Shown here: positions 16,987 through 25,613 of the stretch, in pieces
Layout of the letters: every line of letters begins with the position of its first letter
How positions within the stretch are numbered: the stretch's first letter is position 1
From: Stappia sp. BW2
GTDB taxonomy: Bacteria > Pseudomonadota > Alphaproteobacteria > Rhizobiales > Stappiaceae
Direction of reading: 5' to 3'
Assembly (NCBI RefSeq): GCF_008107695.1
Contig: NZ_VIRG01000066.1
Span: 930,001-994,000 of the forward strand
DNA: 64,000 nt
Made by a program: the position numbers and the translations under genes
Notes under the pieces: generated by a model
What the model was told of the DNA's origin: nothing
Seen by the model: only the letters and a program-made list of their open reading frames with translations
The model's database searches: none

Positions 16987-17793
16987 TTAACCCGCTTTCT
17001 GAATTTCCACCGAATGCGGATAAGGAATGGAAATGCCACCGCCATCGAAGGCTTCCTTCACCGATTTCAGCATATGGAATTTCAGTTCCCAGTAGTCGCT
17101 GGCATCACACCAGAGCCTGACACCAAGATCGACCGAGCTGTCGCCAAGGTTAGTCAGCCGGACCCAGGGTTCGGGATCCTTGTGAACGCGCTCGTCCGCA
17201 TTGGCGACATCGAGGATGATCTGTATCGCCTTGTCGATGTCGTCGTCGTAGTCGATGCCGAAGGTCAGATCGAGCCGGCGGGTGGAATGGGCCGAGAAAT
17301 TGGTCACGACCGTGCCCCAGGCCTTTCCGTTCGGCATGATGATCTGCACGTTGTCCGGCGTCACCAGCTCGGTGACGAAGATGTTGAGATCCTTCACCGT
17401 GCCGGAGGTTCCGCCGATATCAACATACTGGCCGATCTTGTAGGGGCGGAAGATGATCAGCATGACACCGGCGGCAATGTCGCTCAGCGTGCCCTGCAAC
17501 GCCAGGCCAATGGCCAGGGTACCGGCACCGAGAACCGCCACCAGGCTGGTTGCCTGAATACCGAACAGCTGCAGCACCGCGATAAAGGTGACGAGCAGGA
17601 CCAGCCAGCGCACGATCGATGCTGCGAAGCTGCCGATGGTATCGTCAATGCGCGGGTGGGCGACGATGCGTTTCTTGACGATGCTCGACAGGAAGCCTGC
17701 CAGAAACCAGCCGATCACCAGAACGATGACAGCTTTCGCCGCGTTTATGATCAGTGGCGTATACACACTCACCTGGTCGATTGCGCTTTCCAT
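16987..17793 (-). CDS. mscS: Small-conductance mechanosensitive channel, MscS family
   Basis: MscS opens under membrane tension to release solutes on osmotic downshock. The 268-residue protein has three N-terminal hydrophobic segments. The pore-lining third helix shows the Gly/Ala pattern (VAVLGAGTLAIGLALQGTLSD), followed by the FRPYKIGQYVDIGG beta-domain and VKDLNIFVTELVTPDN. The length is close to the 286 residues of E. coli MscS. The start has a strong ribosome binding site (GGAGGGAG). It converges with the antiporter gene, and both relate to ion or osmotic balance. Confidence 0.93.
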   Translation of the reverse strand: MESAIDQVSVYTPLIINAAKAVIVLVIGWFLAGFLSSIVKKRIVAHPRIDDTIGSFAASIVRWLVLLVTFIAVLQLFGIQATSLVAVLGAGTLAIGLALQGTLSDIAAGVMLIIFRPYKIGQYVDIGGTSGTVKDLNIFVTELVTPDNVQIIMPNGKAWGTVVTNFSAHSTRRLDLTFGIDYDDDIDKAIQIILDVANADERVHKDPEPWVRLTNLGDSSVDLGVRLWCDASDYWELKFHMLKSVKEAFDGGGISIPYPHSVEIQKAG

Positions 17794-17890
17794 GAACTCC
17801 CTCCGGCCTTATGCGATCACTTGATTACGTGGAATTACTAACAGCAGATTTTGGTGCTGGCCAGAAATCTACCTTGAGAAGGCTCGCCCC

Positions 17891-19438
17891 TTATCGGTCT
17901 AACGCGCGAGAACCGGGATTGCTTCCCGGCTCGGCAAGCCAATCTTCCAGAAACTGTGCCATTTCCTCGTTGCCACAGCCAGCGATGGAGCGCGGATCTA
18001 TCGGGCAGCCGGCTTCGAGCAGCAGACGTGCGCAGGAAATGTGATCTGCCTCCGGTCGCTTTGGAGCAAATTCCGAACCGTGGACGACGGTGTCCAGGGC
18101 ATCGCCGCCAAAGTGGTTCTTGCGGGTAAGGTCCGGCCCAAGCGAGAGGAAATAGTCCATCTCGTCCGCTAGGCCGTTCCAGCCCGCAACATGCAACGGC
18201 GGCAGCCCCATTTCGTCGGTTTCGTCCGGGTCCAGACCGGCGGCAATCAGCGCCTTCATGTGGTCCAGTTTTCCGGGAAGAATGGCAAGCCTTGTCAGCA
18301 GGCTTTTGTCTTCCCTGCTCAAACGCGCGATATCCAGCCTGCCCGGGTCTGACTTCCCCTTCGCGCAGTCCCCCAGAACCTTCTCGTTGGGGGTCAGCTC
18401 TCGCGCATGTTTCCGCCTGGCCAGAAAAGCGGCAACCGGCAAGTTGCCGTAAATCGCTGCCATGGCATGGGCGGTGTGCCCTTCCCATTCCGCATCCGGA
18501 TCAGCGCCATGGGCAAGCAACAGTTCGACGATCTTTTCTGAACACCCACGCCGTGCAGCCTGGTGAAGCGCTGGAATGGAGTCCATCGGCTGGCCGCTCG
18601 GGTGGTCTGCTTCAGTAATGTTCGGATCAGCCCCAGCGTCCAGAAGCTGCCGGACCTTCGTCACGTCGCCGAAATCGAGCGCACGCGGCAAGGCGTTGGT
18701 CCCGTCAGGCCTTCCGCCATGTTTCAACAACAGCTCAAGCGCGCGGGAATGCCCGAGCTCGGTCGCGTGATAGAGGCTTTCGTCGTCGTTCGGATCAGCC
18801 CCCCGTTCGAGCAGCCAGCGGCCAAGCTCGTAATTATCCGCATGACACAAGGCGCCGTAGAGTGCGGACAACAGATGCTTGTCGCCAGGCTGGTCTGGAT
18901 ATCCATCATTCACATCCGCCCCGTTGGCCACCAGCAGCCTGGCAATGGCAAGCATCTGCGGGGCGAGTTCCGGCCGCCGGTGAATGTTCTTCGAAAACGC
19001 CAGATGCAGGATCGGCGTACGCACGCCGACCTGGCGCGTGGCGGCTCCGGCGTCGGTTGCCAGGATGGACCGAACAGTCTCGAGATCGAAGAGCGCGACC
19101 TGAAGTCCGAAATTGTCATCCTTTAGCGTCGGGTCATCTGCGAGCAGTTTTTCCGTAACCCAATGCTGGCCGAAATAAAGTGCCTGCTTCAGACGCGCCG
19201 CCCGTTCTGACCGGCTGAAGGATGCGGTTTCGATCGCGAATTTCAGCCTTGGCCAACTTTCATGGCCGGCTTCGCGGGCAATGACATGCAGAAAATCCGC
19301 ATGGCGCAGTGGCCTTGCTGTATCGACATGGGCGGCGGTCCGTGCGACCGCCTCTGCCTCGCCGTTGAAATACGCCTTCTTCAGACGGCGCGCGGTTTTC
19401 CTGTAATGATCGAGGGAAGATGCAGGTCCTGTGGACAT
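17891..19438 (-). CDS. Ankyrin-repeat protein
   Basis: The 515-residue protein begins with a basic helical domain (SSLDHYRKTARRLKKAYFNG at about 7-26), then a stretch about His/Asp/Trp residues, followed by repeated ankyrin units across about 120-500, recognisable from patterns such as LLLKHGGRPDGTNALPRAL, VELLLAHGADPDAEWEGHTA and LLDAGADPNITEAD. Ankyrin repeats mediate protein-protein contact; no enzymatic domain is visible and there is no signal peptide, so it is probably cytosolic. The start at 19438 was chosen because it has an AGGAG ribosome binding site; an upstream in-frame ATG at 19504 lacks one. The partner is unknown. Confidence 0.85.
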   Translation of the reverse strand: MSTGPASSLDHYRKTARRLKKAYFNGEAEAVARTAAHVDTARPLRHADFLHVIAREAGHESWPRLKFAIETASFSRSERAARLKQALYFGQHWVTEKLLADDPTLKDDNFGLQVALFDLETVRSILATDAGAATRQVGVRTPILHLAFSKNIHRRPELAPQMLAIARLLVANGADVNDGYPDQPGDKHLLSALYGALCHADNYELGRWLLERGADPNDDESLYHATELGHSRALELLLKHGGRPDGTNALPRALDFGDVTKVRQLLDAGADPNITEADHPSGQPMDSIPALHQAARRGCSEKIVELLLAHGADPDAEWEGHTAHAMAAIYGNLPVAAFLARRKHARELTPNEKVLGDCAKGKSDPGRLDIARLSREDKSLLTRLAILPGKLDHMKALIAAGLDPDETDEMGLPPLHVAGWNGLADEMDYFLSLGPDLTRKNHFGGDALDTVVHGSEFAPKRPEADHISCARLLLEAGCPIDPRSIAGCGNEEMAQFLEDWLAEPGSNPGSRALDR

Positions 19439-19608
19439 GGCTTTTCTCCTGAAGTGTAAGCCCGGGCGATCCGCTGGTGTCGGGCGCAGGTGAAAAACCG
19501 GCAAATATCTTCAGATGTCAGGGTGCTTTCGCTTTCCGCGGATCCGGGTGCCGCCCTCATCGACGGCATCAGATTGCATTTGAGAAGAGCAGATTTCAAC
19601 CCCGAGGC

Positions 19609-20049
19609 TCAATCGGAACCATGCTCGCGTTCGAACCTTTCGCGCGCACTGGAAACAGCGGCTTCATTCTCGATCGCCCAGCTTGTAAGCGCCTTCAACG
19701 GCACCAGAAGCGTGCGTCCGAGCGGCGTCAGGGAATAGTCGACCCGCGGTGGAATGGTGGGCGTCACAACACGGTGGACCAGACCGTCCTTCTCAAGTTC
19801 CCGCAAGGTCGCGGTCAGGGATTTCTGGGTCACGCCGCCAATCGAGCGCTTCAGATCGGAAAACCGCCGTGGCTCGGCCTCAAGATGAGCGACCACGAGG
19901 CTGCACCATTTGCTGCAAACCGTCTGCAGCAACCTGCGCACCGGCGCGCAACGCGGGTCCTCGTGGTGCGGCAGTTGCTCACGTGGTTTTACTTCAGAAG
20001 GCCGTGCTTCAGCTGGCAGTTCGTCAAAGGATTTAGCCAGGGGTTTCAT
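19609..20049 (-). CDS. HxlR-family transcriptional regulator
   Basis: The protein (146 residues from the ATG at 20049, which has a GAGG ribosome binding site; a longer frame starts at 20100) has the HxlR winged helix. The visible core is CAPVRRLLQTVCSKWCSLVV, then RRFSDLKRSIGGVTQKSLTATLREL and the wing VVTPTIPPRVDYSLTPLG. Three cysteines (34, 45 and 49) lie around the first helix. Cysteines in this region act as redox or electrophile sensors in relatives such as QorR and HypR. It is divergent from an FMN reductase gene, with an inverted repeat between them, so it probably represses that gene. Confidence 0.9.
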   Translation of the reverse strand: MKPLAKSFDELPAEARPSEVKPREQLPHHEDPRCAPVRRLLQTVCSKWCSLVVAHLEAEPRRFSDLKRSIGGVTQKSLTATLRELEKDGLVHRVVTPTIPPRVDYSLTPLGRTLLVPLKALTSWAIENEAAVSSARERFEREHGSD

Positions 20050-20115
20050 CAAGGATACCTCGGTTTCCAAAAAGTGCCGTCTTGCGGCTGACAGCGGCAT
20101 ACATCATTTCATGCA

Positions 20116-20151
20116 AGTATCCAACGTATACTGAGGTATCGCCTGGATACT
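20116..20151. promoter_or_regulatory. Inverted repeat AGTATCCA-N20-TGGATACT, candidate HxlR operator
   Basis: A perfect 8-bp inverted repeat with a 20-base spacer spans the region between the HxlR gene and the FMN reductase gene. The spacer holds a further GTATAC palindrome at 20126-20131, and GGTATC-type half sites recur nearby. HxlR regulators bind GTATAC-like repeats in their own divergent promoters, so this is a likely operator. Confidence 0.6.
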
Positions 20152-20184
20152 CCTCCCAAGATCTTATTTCTCAAGGAATTCAAC

Positions 20185-20751
20185 ATGTCGCTGAAATTGA
20201 AGGTCATCTCCGGGTCCACGCGCCCCGGACGAGTCGGCCCTACCATTGCGAAGTGGGCGGCCAGTGCCGTTGAAGCGCATGGCGGCTTCGAGGTGGAATA
20301 CGTTGACCTCGCCGACATCAACCTGCCGCTTCTAGACGAGCCGGCGCATCCTGCCGCTCAGCAGTACACCCACGAGCACACCAAGCGCTGGAGCAGCATC
20401 ATTGCCGACGCCGACGCCTTCGTGTTCCTGACCCCGGAATATGACTCCTTCGCGCCGGCATCGCTGGTGAACGCGATTCAGGTGCTTTACAAGGAGTGGA
20501 ACTACAAGCCGGCCGGCATCATCAGCTACGGTGGCATTTCCGGCGGCCTTCGTGCGTCCCAGACGCTGCGCGACCTGCTGGCCAACGTCAACGTCGTGGC
20601 CCTGCCGCAGGTGGTTCCGGTTCCCTTCTTCCCGGAATTCATCAACGACGAAGACATCTTCACGCCAAACGAAAAGATCAACGAAGGCACCACGCTGATG
20701 CTGAGCGAGCTCACCAAGTGGGCAAACGCTCTGAAACCCATGCGCGCCTGA
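20185..20751 (+). CDS. NADPH-dependent FMN reductase / flavodoxin-fold oxidoreductase
   Basis: The 188-residue protein has the flavodoxin fold of NADPH-dependent FMN and quinone reductases. The phosphate-binding loop ISGSTRPGRVGPTIAKW lies at about 8-24, FLTPEYDSFAPASLVNAI near 85-100 is the flavin-contact segment, and YGGISGGLRASQTLR near 112-126 is typical. It probably reduces flavin or quinones in the cytosol, perhaps as a detoxification step. The start has a good ribosome binding site (AAGGA). The divergent HxlR regulator is the likely controller. Confidence 0.92.
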   Translation: MSLKLKVISGSTRPGRVGPTIAKWAASAVEAHGGFEVEYVDLADINLPLLDEPAHPAAQQYTHEHTKRWSSIIADADAFVFLTPEYDSFAPASLVNAIQVLYKEWNYKPAGIISYGGISGGLRASQTLRDLLANVNVVALPQVVPVPFFPEFINDEDIFTPNEKINEGTTLMLSELTKWANALKPMRA

Positions 20752-20758
20752 ATGAAAA

Positions 20759-20784
20759 GGCCGCCGGATCATGATCCGGCGGCC
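20759..20784. terminator. 26-bp perfect palindrome after the FMN reductase gene
   Basis: GGCCGCCGGATCATGATCCGGCGGCC is described here by position only: 20759-20784 is self-complementary throughout. It lies just after the FMN reductase stop and before the end of the convergent SDR gene, so it may end transcripts from both sides. The T tract is weak. Confidence 0.7.
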
Positions 20785-20818
20785 CTCAATCGTTTCGTTG
20801 TGTGCGCTGGTTCCGACC

Positions 20819-21682
20819 TTACTTCTTGACAGGACCGAGATCGCACGGAGCCTGACTGTCGTCGGGCACGAAAAAGTCGGGGGCCAATGCCAGGCCTGGG
20901 TCCACCCGGTATTTGTCGAAATCGGTCACGCCGCGGCTGGCCAGGAAAGTGTCATCGATGACGAACTGTCCGGTGAACTCCTTCGACGGCGTGGTAAAGA
21001 TCTCATAGGCCGCATCGGCCAGAATGTCCGGCGTCCGGCTCTGCTGCATCATCTTGTCGCCGCCGATGATATTCCTGATCGCCGCTGTTGCGATGGTCGT
21101 GCGCGGCCACAGGGCGTTGACCGCAATGCCTTTTGAGCGGAGCTCGCCAGCCAGCCCCAACACCACCAGGCTCATACCGTATTTCGCAATCGAATAAGGC
21201 GTGAACGGCGCGAACCATTTTTCCTGCATGTCCAGTGGCGGAGACAGCATCAGGATATGCGGATTGTCGGATTGTTTCAGATGGTCGATGGCATGTTTGG
21301 AACAGGCCAGCGTGCCACGGGTGTTGATCTGATGCATCAGATCGAACCGCTTCATGTCGGTCTGCTGCACCGGCGTCAGCTGGATGGCGCTGGCGTTGTT
21401 CACCACAATGTCGAGCCCGCCGAAATGCGCTGCCGTCTTGTCGATGGCCTCCTTGACCGCTTCGTCGTCGCGTACATCAAGCAGCACCGGCAGCGCCTTG
21501 CCTCCGGCGGCTTCTATCTCCTCGGCGGCGGTATAGATCGTGCCTTCCAGTTTCGGATGGGGTTCCGCCGTCTTGGCGGCCACGGCGATGTTGGCTCCGT
21601 CCCGCGCGGCTCGCAGCGCAATCGCCTTGCCAATGCCGCGTGACGCGCCGGTGATGAAAAGTGTCTTGCCCTTCAGGGACAT
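20819..21682 (-). CDS. Short-chain dehydrogenase/reductase, HSDL2-like
   Basis: The 287-residue protein has the NAD(P)-binding motif TGASRGIGKAIAL at about 11-23, NNAS near 95 and the catalytic YSIAK near 163-167, so it is a classical SDR. The KTAEPHPKLEGTI segment after the first beta unit is typical of HSDL2-like enzymes, which are linked to fatty acid metabolism. It has a strong GGAGG ribosome binding site. It is the third gene of an operon with a crotonase and an acyl-CoA dehydrogenase, which suggests oxidation or reduction of a hydroxy- or keto-acyl intermediate. The substrate is unknown. Confidence 0.88.
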   Translation of the reverse strand: MSLKGKTLFITGASRGIGKAIALRAARDGANIAVAAKTAEPHPKLEGTIYTAAEEIEAAGGKALPVLLDVRDDEAVKEAIDKTAAHFGGLDIVVNNASAIQLTPVQQTDMKRFDLMHQINTRGTLACSKHAIDHLKQSDNPHILMLSPPLDMQEKWFAPFTPYSIAKYGMSLVVLGLAGELRSKGIAVNALWPRTTIATAAIRNIIGGDKMMQQSRTPDILADAAYEIFTTPSKEFTGQFVIDDTFLASRGVTDFDKYRVDPGLALAPDFFVPDDSQAPCDLGPVKK

Positions 21683-21756
21683 GATGTTTCCTCCGTATGT
21701 CGCTCTCAGGCGACGACCTTGCGGTCTCCAGTTTCGTCGTCCCGTCCCAAGAGGGC

Positions 21757-22506
21757 TCAGGCCTTCTTCTTCGTCATGAAAGCCTGGAAGGCAGCGATGG
21801 TTTCCGGGGCGCTCAGCCGGCTGGCAAAGATCCTGATTTCCTCTTCGACCCGCTCGGAAAGCTGAGCCGTATCCCCGCGCAGAAGTTTTCTGGAAAGCGC
21901 CATGGCTTCAGGCGGCTTTGCGGCGATTTCCTTTGCACAAGCCAGGGCCGCCGCGTCGACATCCCCTTCGACCACTTCATTCACGAGCCCGGCCTTCTCG
22001 GCTTTTTCTGCCGAAAAGGCGTTGCCGAGGCACAGCAGTTCGAAAGCCCGGGCCGGACCCATGATCTGCGGTCCGAGCAGGCTGGACCCCGCCTCAGGAA
22101 CGAGGCCGAGATCGACGAAGGGCGAGCGAATGAGGGCGCGCGGGCTGGCAAAAACCATGTCGCAATGCATCAGCAAAGTGGTGCCGACACCGATGGCGAT
22201 GCCATCGATGGAAGCGACCAGAGGCTTCTCGTTGCGAACCAGAGCTCTCAGGAAGCGAACGACCGGCGTCTCGCCAAGCCCGGTCTTGCCGGCATATTGC
22301 AGAAAGTCGCCAATATCGTTGCCAGCGGTAAAAACCTCCGGCACGCCGCAGATCAGATGACAGCGGATGGCTGCATCCGTATTGCCGGCCTCCAAGGCTT
22401 CTGCGAGGTCGCTGTACATCTGCCCGGTCAGGGCATTTTTCTTTTCCGGCCTGTCTAGACGCAGGGTCTGGACGCCGTCTTCAAGGGACTTGCGGATCAT
22501 CATCAA
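21757..22506 (-). CDS. Enoyl-CoA hydratase/isomerase (crotonase) family
   Basis: The 249-residue protein shows crotonase features: RPEKKNALTGQMYSDL near 19-34, an oxyanion-hole segment FTAGNDIGDF near 59-68, and ASIDGIAIGVGTTLLMHCD near 97-115, then SPFVDLGLVPEAGSS. Members add water to or isomerise enoyl-CoA thioesters. It starts with three consecutive Met codons, and the true start could be any of them given the CGGAG site just upstream. The upstream acyl-CoA dehydrogenase ends only 15 bp away, so the two are co-transcribed. Confidence 0.88.
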   Translation of the reverse strand: MMMIRKSLEDGVQTLRLDRPEKKNALTGQMYSDLAEALEAGNTDAAIRCHLICGVPEVFTAGNDIGDFLQYAGKTGLGETPVVRFLRALVRNEKPLVASIDGIAIGVGTTLLMHCDMVFASPRALIRSPFVDLGLVPEAGSSLLGPQIMGPARAFELLCLGNAFSAEKAEKAGLVNEVVEGDVDAAALACAKEIAAKPPEAMALSRKLLRGDTAQLSERVEEEIRIFASRLSAPETIAAFQAFMTKKKA

Positions 22507-22521
22507 CTCCGGTCAGGCGAT

Positions 22522-24303
22522 TCAGGACGCCAGGGCTTCAGCGTCGAACGCCTGGATGGCTTCGGCGGACAGAAGAATATCCGACTTCAGACCGGCAGTT
22601 TCACCCAACAGGGTTTCGCAGAAACTGCGGGCGAGCAGCGTGCGCTCGGCCAGCCTCTGTGCGGGTTCGCCCGCTGAGGCAAGCGCGCCCCTGGCAAGCA
22701 AAGCGCCGCCCAGGGTCAGGCCGGCAAGCCGCAGATAGGGCGTTGCACCAGCCAGGGCGTCACCGCTTCGGCCATCCGCCTGGGCGCTCAGCATGAAGTC
22801 GGTTGCTTCCTGAAGATCCCGAATGCTGGCCGAGAGCCGGTCGGCGGTCGCCCCGAACTCCGGCCGGTTGGAGGCCGAAACCTCGTCTGCCACCGCCTGC
22901 AGTTCCGCGATGAAGCCCTTGATCTGCTCCCCCCCGGACAGCGGCAGCTTGCGCATGACCAGATCGATGGACTGAATGCCATTGGTGCCTTCATAGATCG
23001 GGGCAATCCGGGCATCGCGCAGGTGCTGTGCCGCGCCGGTTTCCTCGATGAAGCCCATGCCGCCATGAATTTGAATGCCGAGGGAGGCAACCTCGACGCC
23101 GAAGTCCGTGGGCAGGGCCTTGGCAATCGGCGTCAGCAGGCTGGCGCGTTCGCTCCAGAAGGTCTTGCCGGCCTCGTCCTCGGCAATCTTCGACATGTCG
23201 ATGGCATGGGCGCAGGCATAACAGATGGCCCGGGCGACCTGCGTGCGCGCCTTCATGCCCAGGAGCATGCGTTTGATGTCCGGATGGCGGGCAATCGGGC
23301 TCATGCCTTCACCGGTATCGCCAGGTGCCCTGCCCTGCTTGCGCTCCAGCGCATAGGCCAAAGCGTGCTGATAGGCGCGCTCCGCAACGCCGAGCCCCTG
23401 AATGCCGACTGCCAGGCGTGCATTGTTCATCATGGTGAACATGCAGGCCAGGCCGCGGTTTTCCTCGCCAACCAGCCAGCCGATGGCACCGCCTTCATCG
23501 CCATAGACCATGGTGCAGGTGGGCGAGCCGTGAATACCCATCTTGTGCTCGACACCGGCCACCTTCACATCGTTGCGCTCGCCCAGGGAGCCGTCGTCGT
23601 TGACCAGAAACTTCGGCACCAGAAACAGCGAAATACCCTTGGTGCCGGCCGGCGCATCCGGCAGGCGCGCCAGCACCATGTGGACGATGTTGTCGGTGAG
23701 GTCGTGGTCGCCATAGGTGATGAAGATCTTCTGGCCGAAGATGCGGTAGGTGCCGTCGTCGCGGCGTTCAGCCTTTGCCTTCAGCGCGTTCAGATCCGAA
23801 CCGGCCTGTGGCTCGGTCAGGTTCATGGTGCCCATCCACTCGCCGGAGACCAGCTTCTCCAGGTATTTGGCCTTCAGGTCTTCCGAGGCGTGTTTTTCCA
23901 TTGCCTCGATGGCACCTATGGTCAGGGTCGGACCGATGGCGAATGCCATTGACCCGGAGTTCCACATTTCCAGCGCAGCCGCCGACATCATAACCGGCAG
24001 GCCCTGGCCGCCGGATTCCGGATTGGCGGTCAGGCTGTTCCAGCCGCCCTCGATCCAGGCATGATAGGCCTCGCGCCACCCCGGAGGCGTGGACACGTTG
24101 CCGTCGACAAGCGGTGTGCCGTGTTTGTCGGCCACCGCGTTCAGGGGGGCGATTTCCTCGGCGGCAAACCGGCCAGCCTCAGTCAGAATTGCATCGACAA
24201 GATCGTCGCCGAGTTCGGCGTGACGGGCACTCTTCTGCAGGTCGGGCAGACCGCAGACATGTTTCAGAGTGAAGGCAATCTCATCGACGGGTGCGCGATA
24301 CAT
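22522..24303 (-). CDS. Acyl-CoA dehydrogenase, long DmdC/FadE-like type
   Basis: This 593-residue FAD enzyme introduces the alpha-beta double bond into an acyl-CoA. The substrate-binding segment MGTMNLTEPQAGSDL near 157-171, the KIFITYGDHDLTDN segment, NNARLAVGIQGLGVAERAY, and the flavin/adenine segment QIHGGMGFIEETGAAQHLRD near 411-430 with YEGTNGIQ are all visible. The extra C-terminal domain and length match the branch that includes 3-methylmercaptopropionyl-CoA dehydrogenase (DmdC) and related long-chain enzymes, so DMSP-derived or ordinary fatty acyl substrates are both possible. It is the first gene of the operon; a GGGAGGAC ribosome binding site precedes the start. Confidence 0.88.
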   Translation of the reverse strand: MYRAPVDEIAFTLKHVCGLPDLQKSARHAELGDDLVDAILTEAGRFAAEEIAPLNAVADKHGTPLVDGNVSTPPGWREAYHAWIEGGWNSLTANPESGGQGLPVMMSAAALEMWNSGSMAFAIGPTLTIGAIEAMEKHASEDLKAKYLEKLVSGEWMGTMNLTEPQAGSDLNALKAKAERRDDGTYRIFGQKIFITYGDHDLTDNIVHMVLARLPDAPAGTKGISLFLVPKFLVNDDGSLGERNDVKVAGVEHKMGIHGSPTCTMVYGDEGGAIGWLVGEENRGLACMFTMMNNARLAVGIQGLGVAERAYQHALAYALERKQGRAPGDTGEGMSPIARHPDIKRMLLGMKARTQVARAICYACAHAIDMSKIAEDEAGKTFWSERASLLTPIAKALPTDFGVEVASLGIQIHGGMGFIEETGAAQHLRDARIAPIYEGTNGIQSIDLVMRKLPLSGGEQIKGFIAELQAVADEVSASNRPEFGATADRLSASIRDLQEATDFMLSAQADGRSGDALAGATPYLRLAGLTLGGALLARGALASAGEPAQRLAERTLLARSFCETLLGETAGLKSDILLSAEAIQAFDAEALAS

Positions 24304-24617
24304 TCAGGTCCTCCCAAAACCAATTGGCTTTCGATTCGTTCCGCCAGATGACGGTTTTCGCTGTTCCGAGCTTGACGGCGGCAAGGCTACTCCGCAAAAG
24401 GCAACATCGACAGCGGTTTGGAAGGACAATAGACCCGTTGACGTTAACGTCAACCCGTATCGCAGCGGCAGGTCATCGTCTTTTTGGTCTATTGCGGAAC
24501 CGAGGTGTCCGCTCAGCCCGGCTCCTGCCTGACAGGATTGCGACACCGTCGCCGAATGGAAAATCTTCGCGTATCCAGGCTGCGCGCAAAAGCCTGATGC
24601 GCCAGCGAGTGAGGCAC
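24304..24617. other. Intergenic region between acyl-CoA operon and Sua5 gene
   Basis: This 314-bp gap holds the divergent promoters of the acyl-CoA dehydrogenase operon (minus strand) and the Sua5 gene (plus strand). The Sua5 frame stays open through it, but it codes for an unlikely N-terminal extension. The one clear element is the 18-bp palindrome at 24437-24454. Confidence 0.5.
24437..24454. promoter_or_regulatory. Palindrome GTTGACGTTAACGTCAAC, candidate LiuR-type operator
   Basis: This perfect 18-bp palindrome lies 134 bp upstream of the acyl-CoA dehydrogenase operon. Its core resembles the TTGACGTTAACGTCAA-like site recalled for the MerR-family regulator LiuR, which controls branched-chain and fatty acid degradation in many proteobacteria. 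No LiuR gene lies in the window, so the match rests on the motif and the identity of the operon. Confidence 0.55.
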
Positions 24618-25613
24618 ATGCGGACTTGGACGCTCGACATTGAGGAAGCCGACTGGCAGGCAGCGCCTGAAGCAGATGCCGTTTGCGCTGCGCTGATGGC
24701 AGGTGAGCTGGTGGCGGTGCCGACCGAAACCGTCTACGGCCTTGCGGCCGATGCCACCAACGGGACAGCCTGCGCCAAGATTTTCGCGGCCAAGGGCCGA
24801 CCGCAGTTCAACCCGCTCATCTCTCACGTCCAGACACTGGATGCAGCTCTGGATCATGGCATTTTCGATGAGCGCGCGCTGGCACTGGCCGAGGCCTTCT
24901 GGCCCGGCCCCTTGACCCTGGTCGTCCCCAAACGCTCCACGTCACCGATTTGCGATCTGGCAACCGCCGGACTTCAGACTGTTGCCTTGCGCGTTCCTGT
25001 GGGTCCGGTCATGCGGTTTCTGGCCGAAAAGACAGGCAGGCCGCTTGCCGCGCCAAGCGCGAACCGGTCGGGCAAGATCAGCCCGACGCGGGCAGAAGAT
25101 GTTGTTGCCGATCTCGGCCCTTCACTCAGCTTCGTCATCGACGCCGGTGCTTGTGCCGTCGGCATAGAGTCCACCATCGTTGGCCTGATTGATGGAACGC
25201 CGCGCCTGCTGCGGCCAGGCGGTCTTGCCCGCGAGGATATCGAACATGTGCTGGGGCAGCCTCTTGAAGGCGCCAGCCCGGAAATGCGGCCGGATGCCCC
25301 GGCAGCGCCGGGAATGCTGACGTCACATTATGCGCCCGATGCGGCGATGCAGCTGAATGCAAGCGATGTGACGGCCAGCGACGGCCTGCTTTCCTTCGGT
25401 GCCAACCGGCTGCCGGGCGCTGAACTTGCCCTGGCGGAATTCAACCTGAGCGCGACTGGCGACCTTGCCGAAGCCGCCGCCAATCTGTTTCGCGCCATGC
25501 GATTTCTCGATGCAAAGGGTGTCAGCACAATCAAGGTGCAGTTTATCCCCAGCTTTGGACTGGGCGAGGCGATCAACGACCGGCTGCGCCGAGCAGCTGC
25601 CCCGCGCGACTGA
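24618..25613 (+). CDS. tsaC: L-threonylcarbamoyladenylate synthase (Sua5/TsaC)
   Basis: The enzyme makes threonylcarbamoyl-AMP, the first step of the t6A37 modification of tRNAs that read ANN codons. The YrdC domain covers about residues 15-200, with VPTETVYGLAADATN, KGRPQFNPLI, SANRSGKISPTRAEDV and the IESTIVGLIDG segment. A C-terminal Sua5 domain follows with PGMLTSHYAP, so this is the long Sua5 form (331 residues), not the short TsaC. The ATG at 24618 with a GTGAGG ribosome binding site was chosen, since an upstream in-frame start at 24291 would add about 109 unlikely residues. Confidence 0.92.
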   Translation: MRTWTLDIEEADWQAAPEADAVCAALMAGELVAVPTETVYGLAADATNGTACAKIFAAKGRPQFNPLISHVQTLDAALDHGIFDERALALAEAFWPGPLTLVVPKRSTSPICDLATAGLQTVALRVPVGPVMRFLAEKTGRPLAAPSANRSGKISPTRAEDVVADLGPSLSFVIDAGACAVGIESTIVGLIDGTPRLLRPGGLAREDIEHVLGQPLEGASPEMRPDAPAAPGMLTSHYAPDAAMQLNASDVTASDGLLSFGANRLPGAELALAEFNLSATGDLAEAAANLFRAMRFLDAKGVSTIKVQFIPSFGLGEAINDRLRRAAAPRD

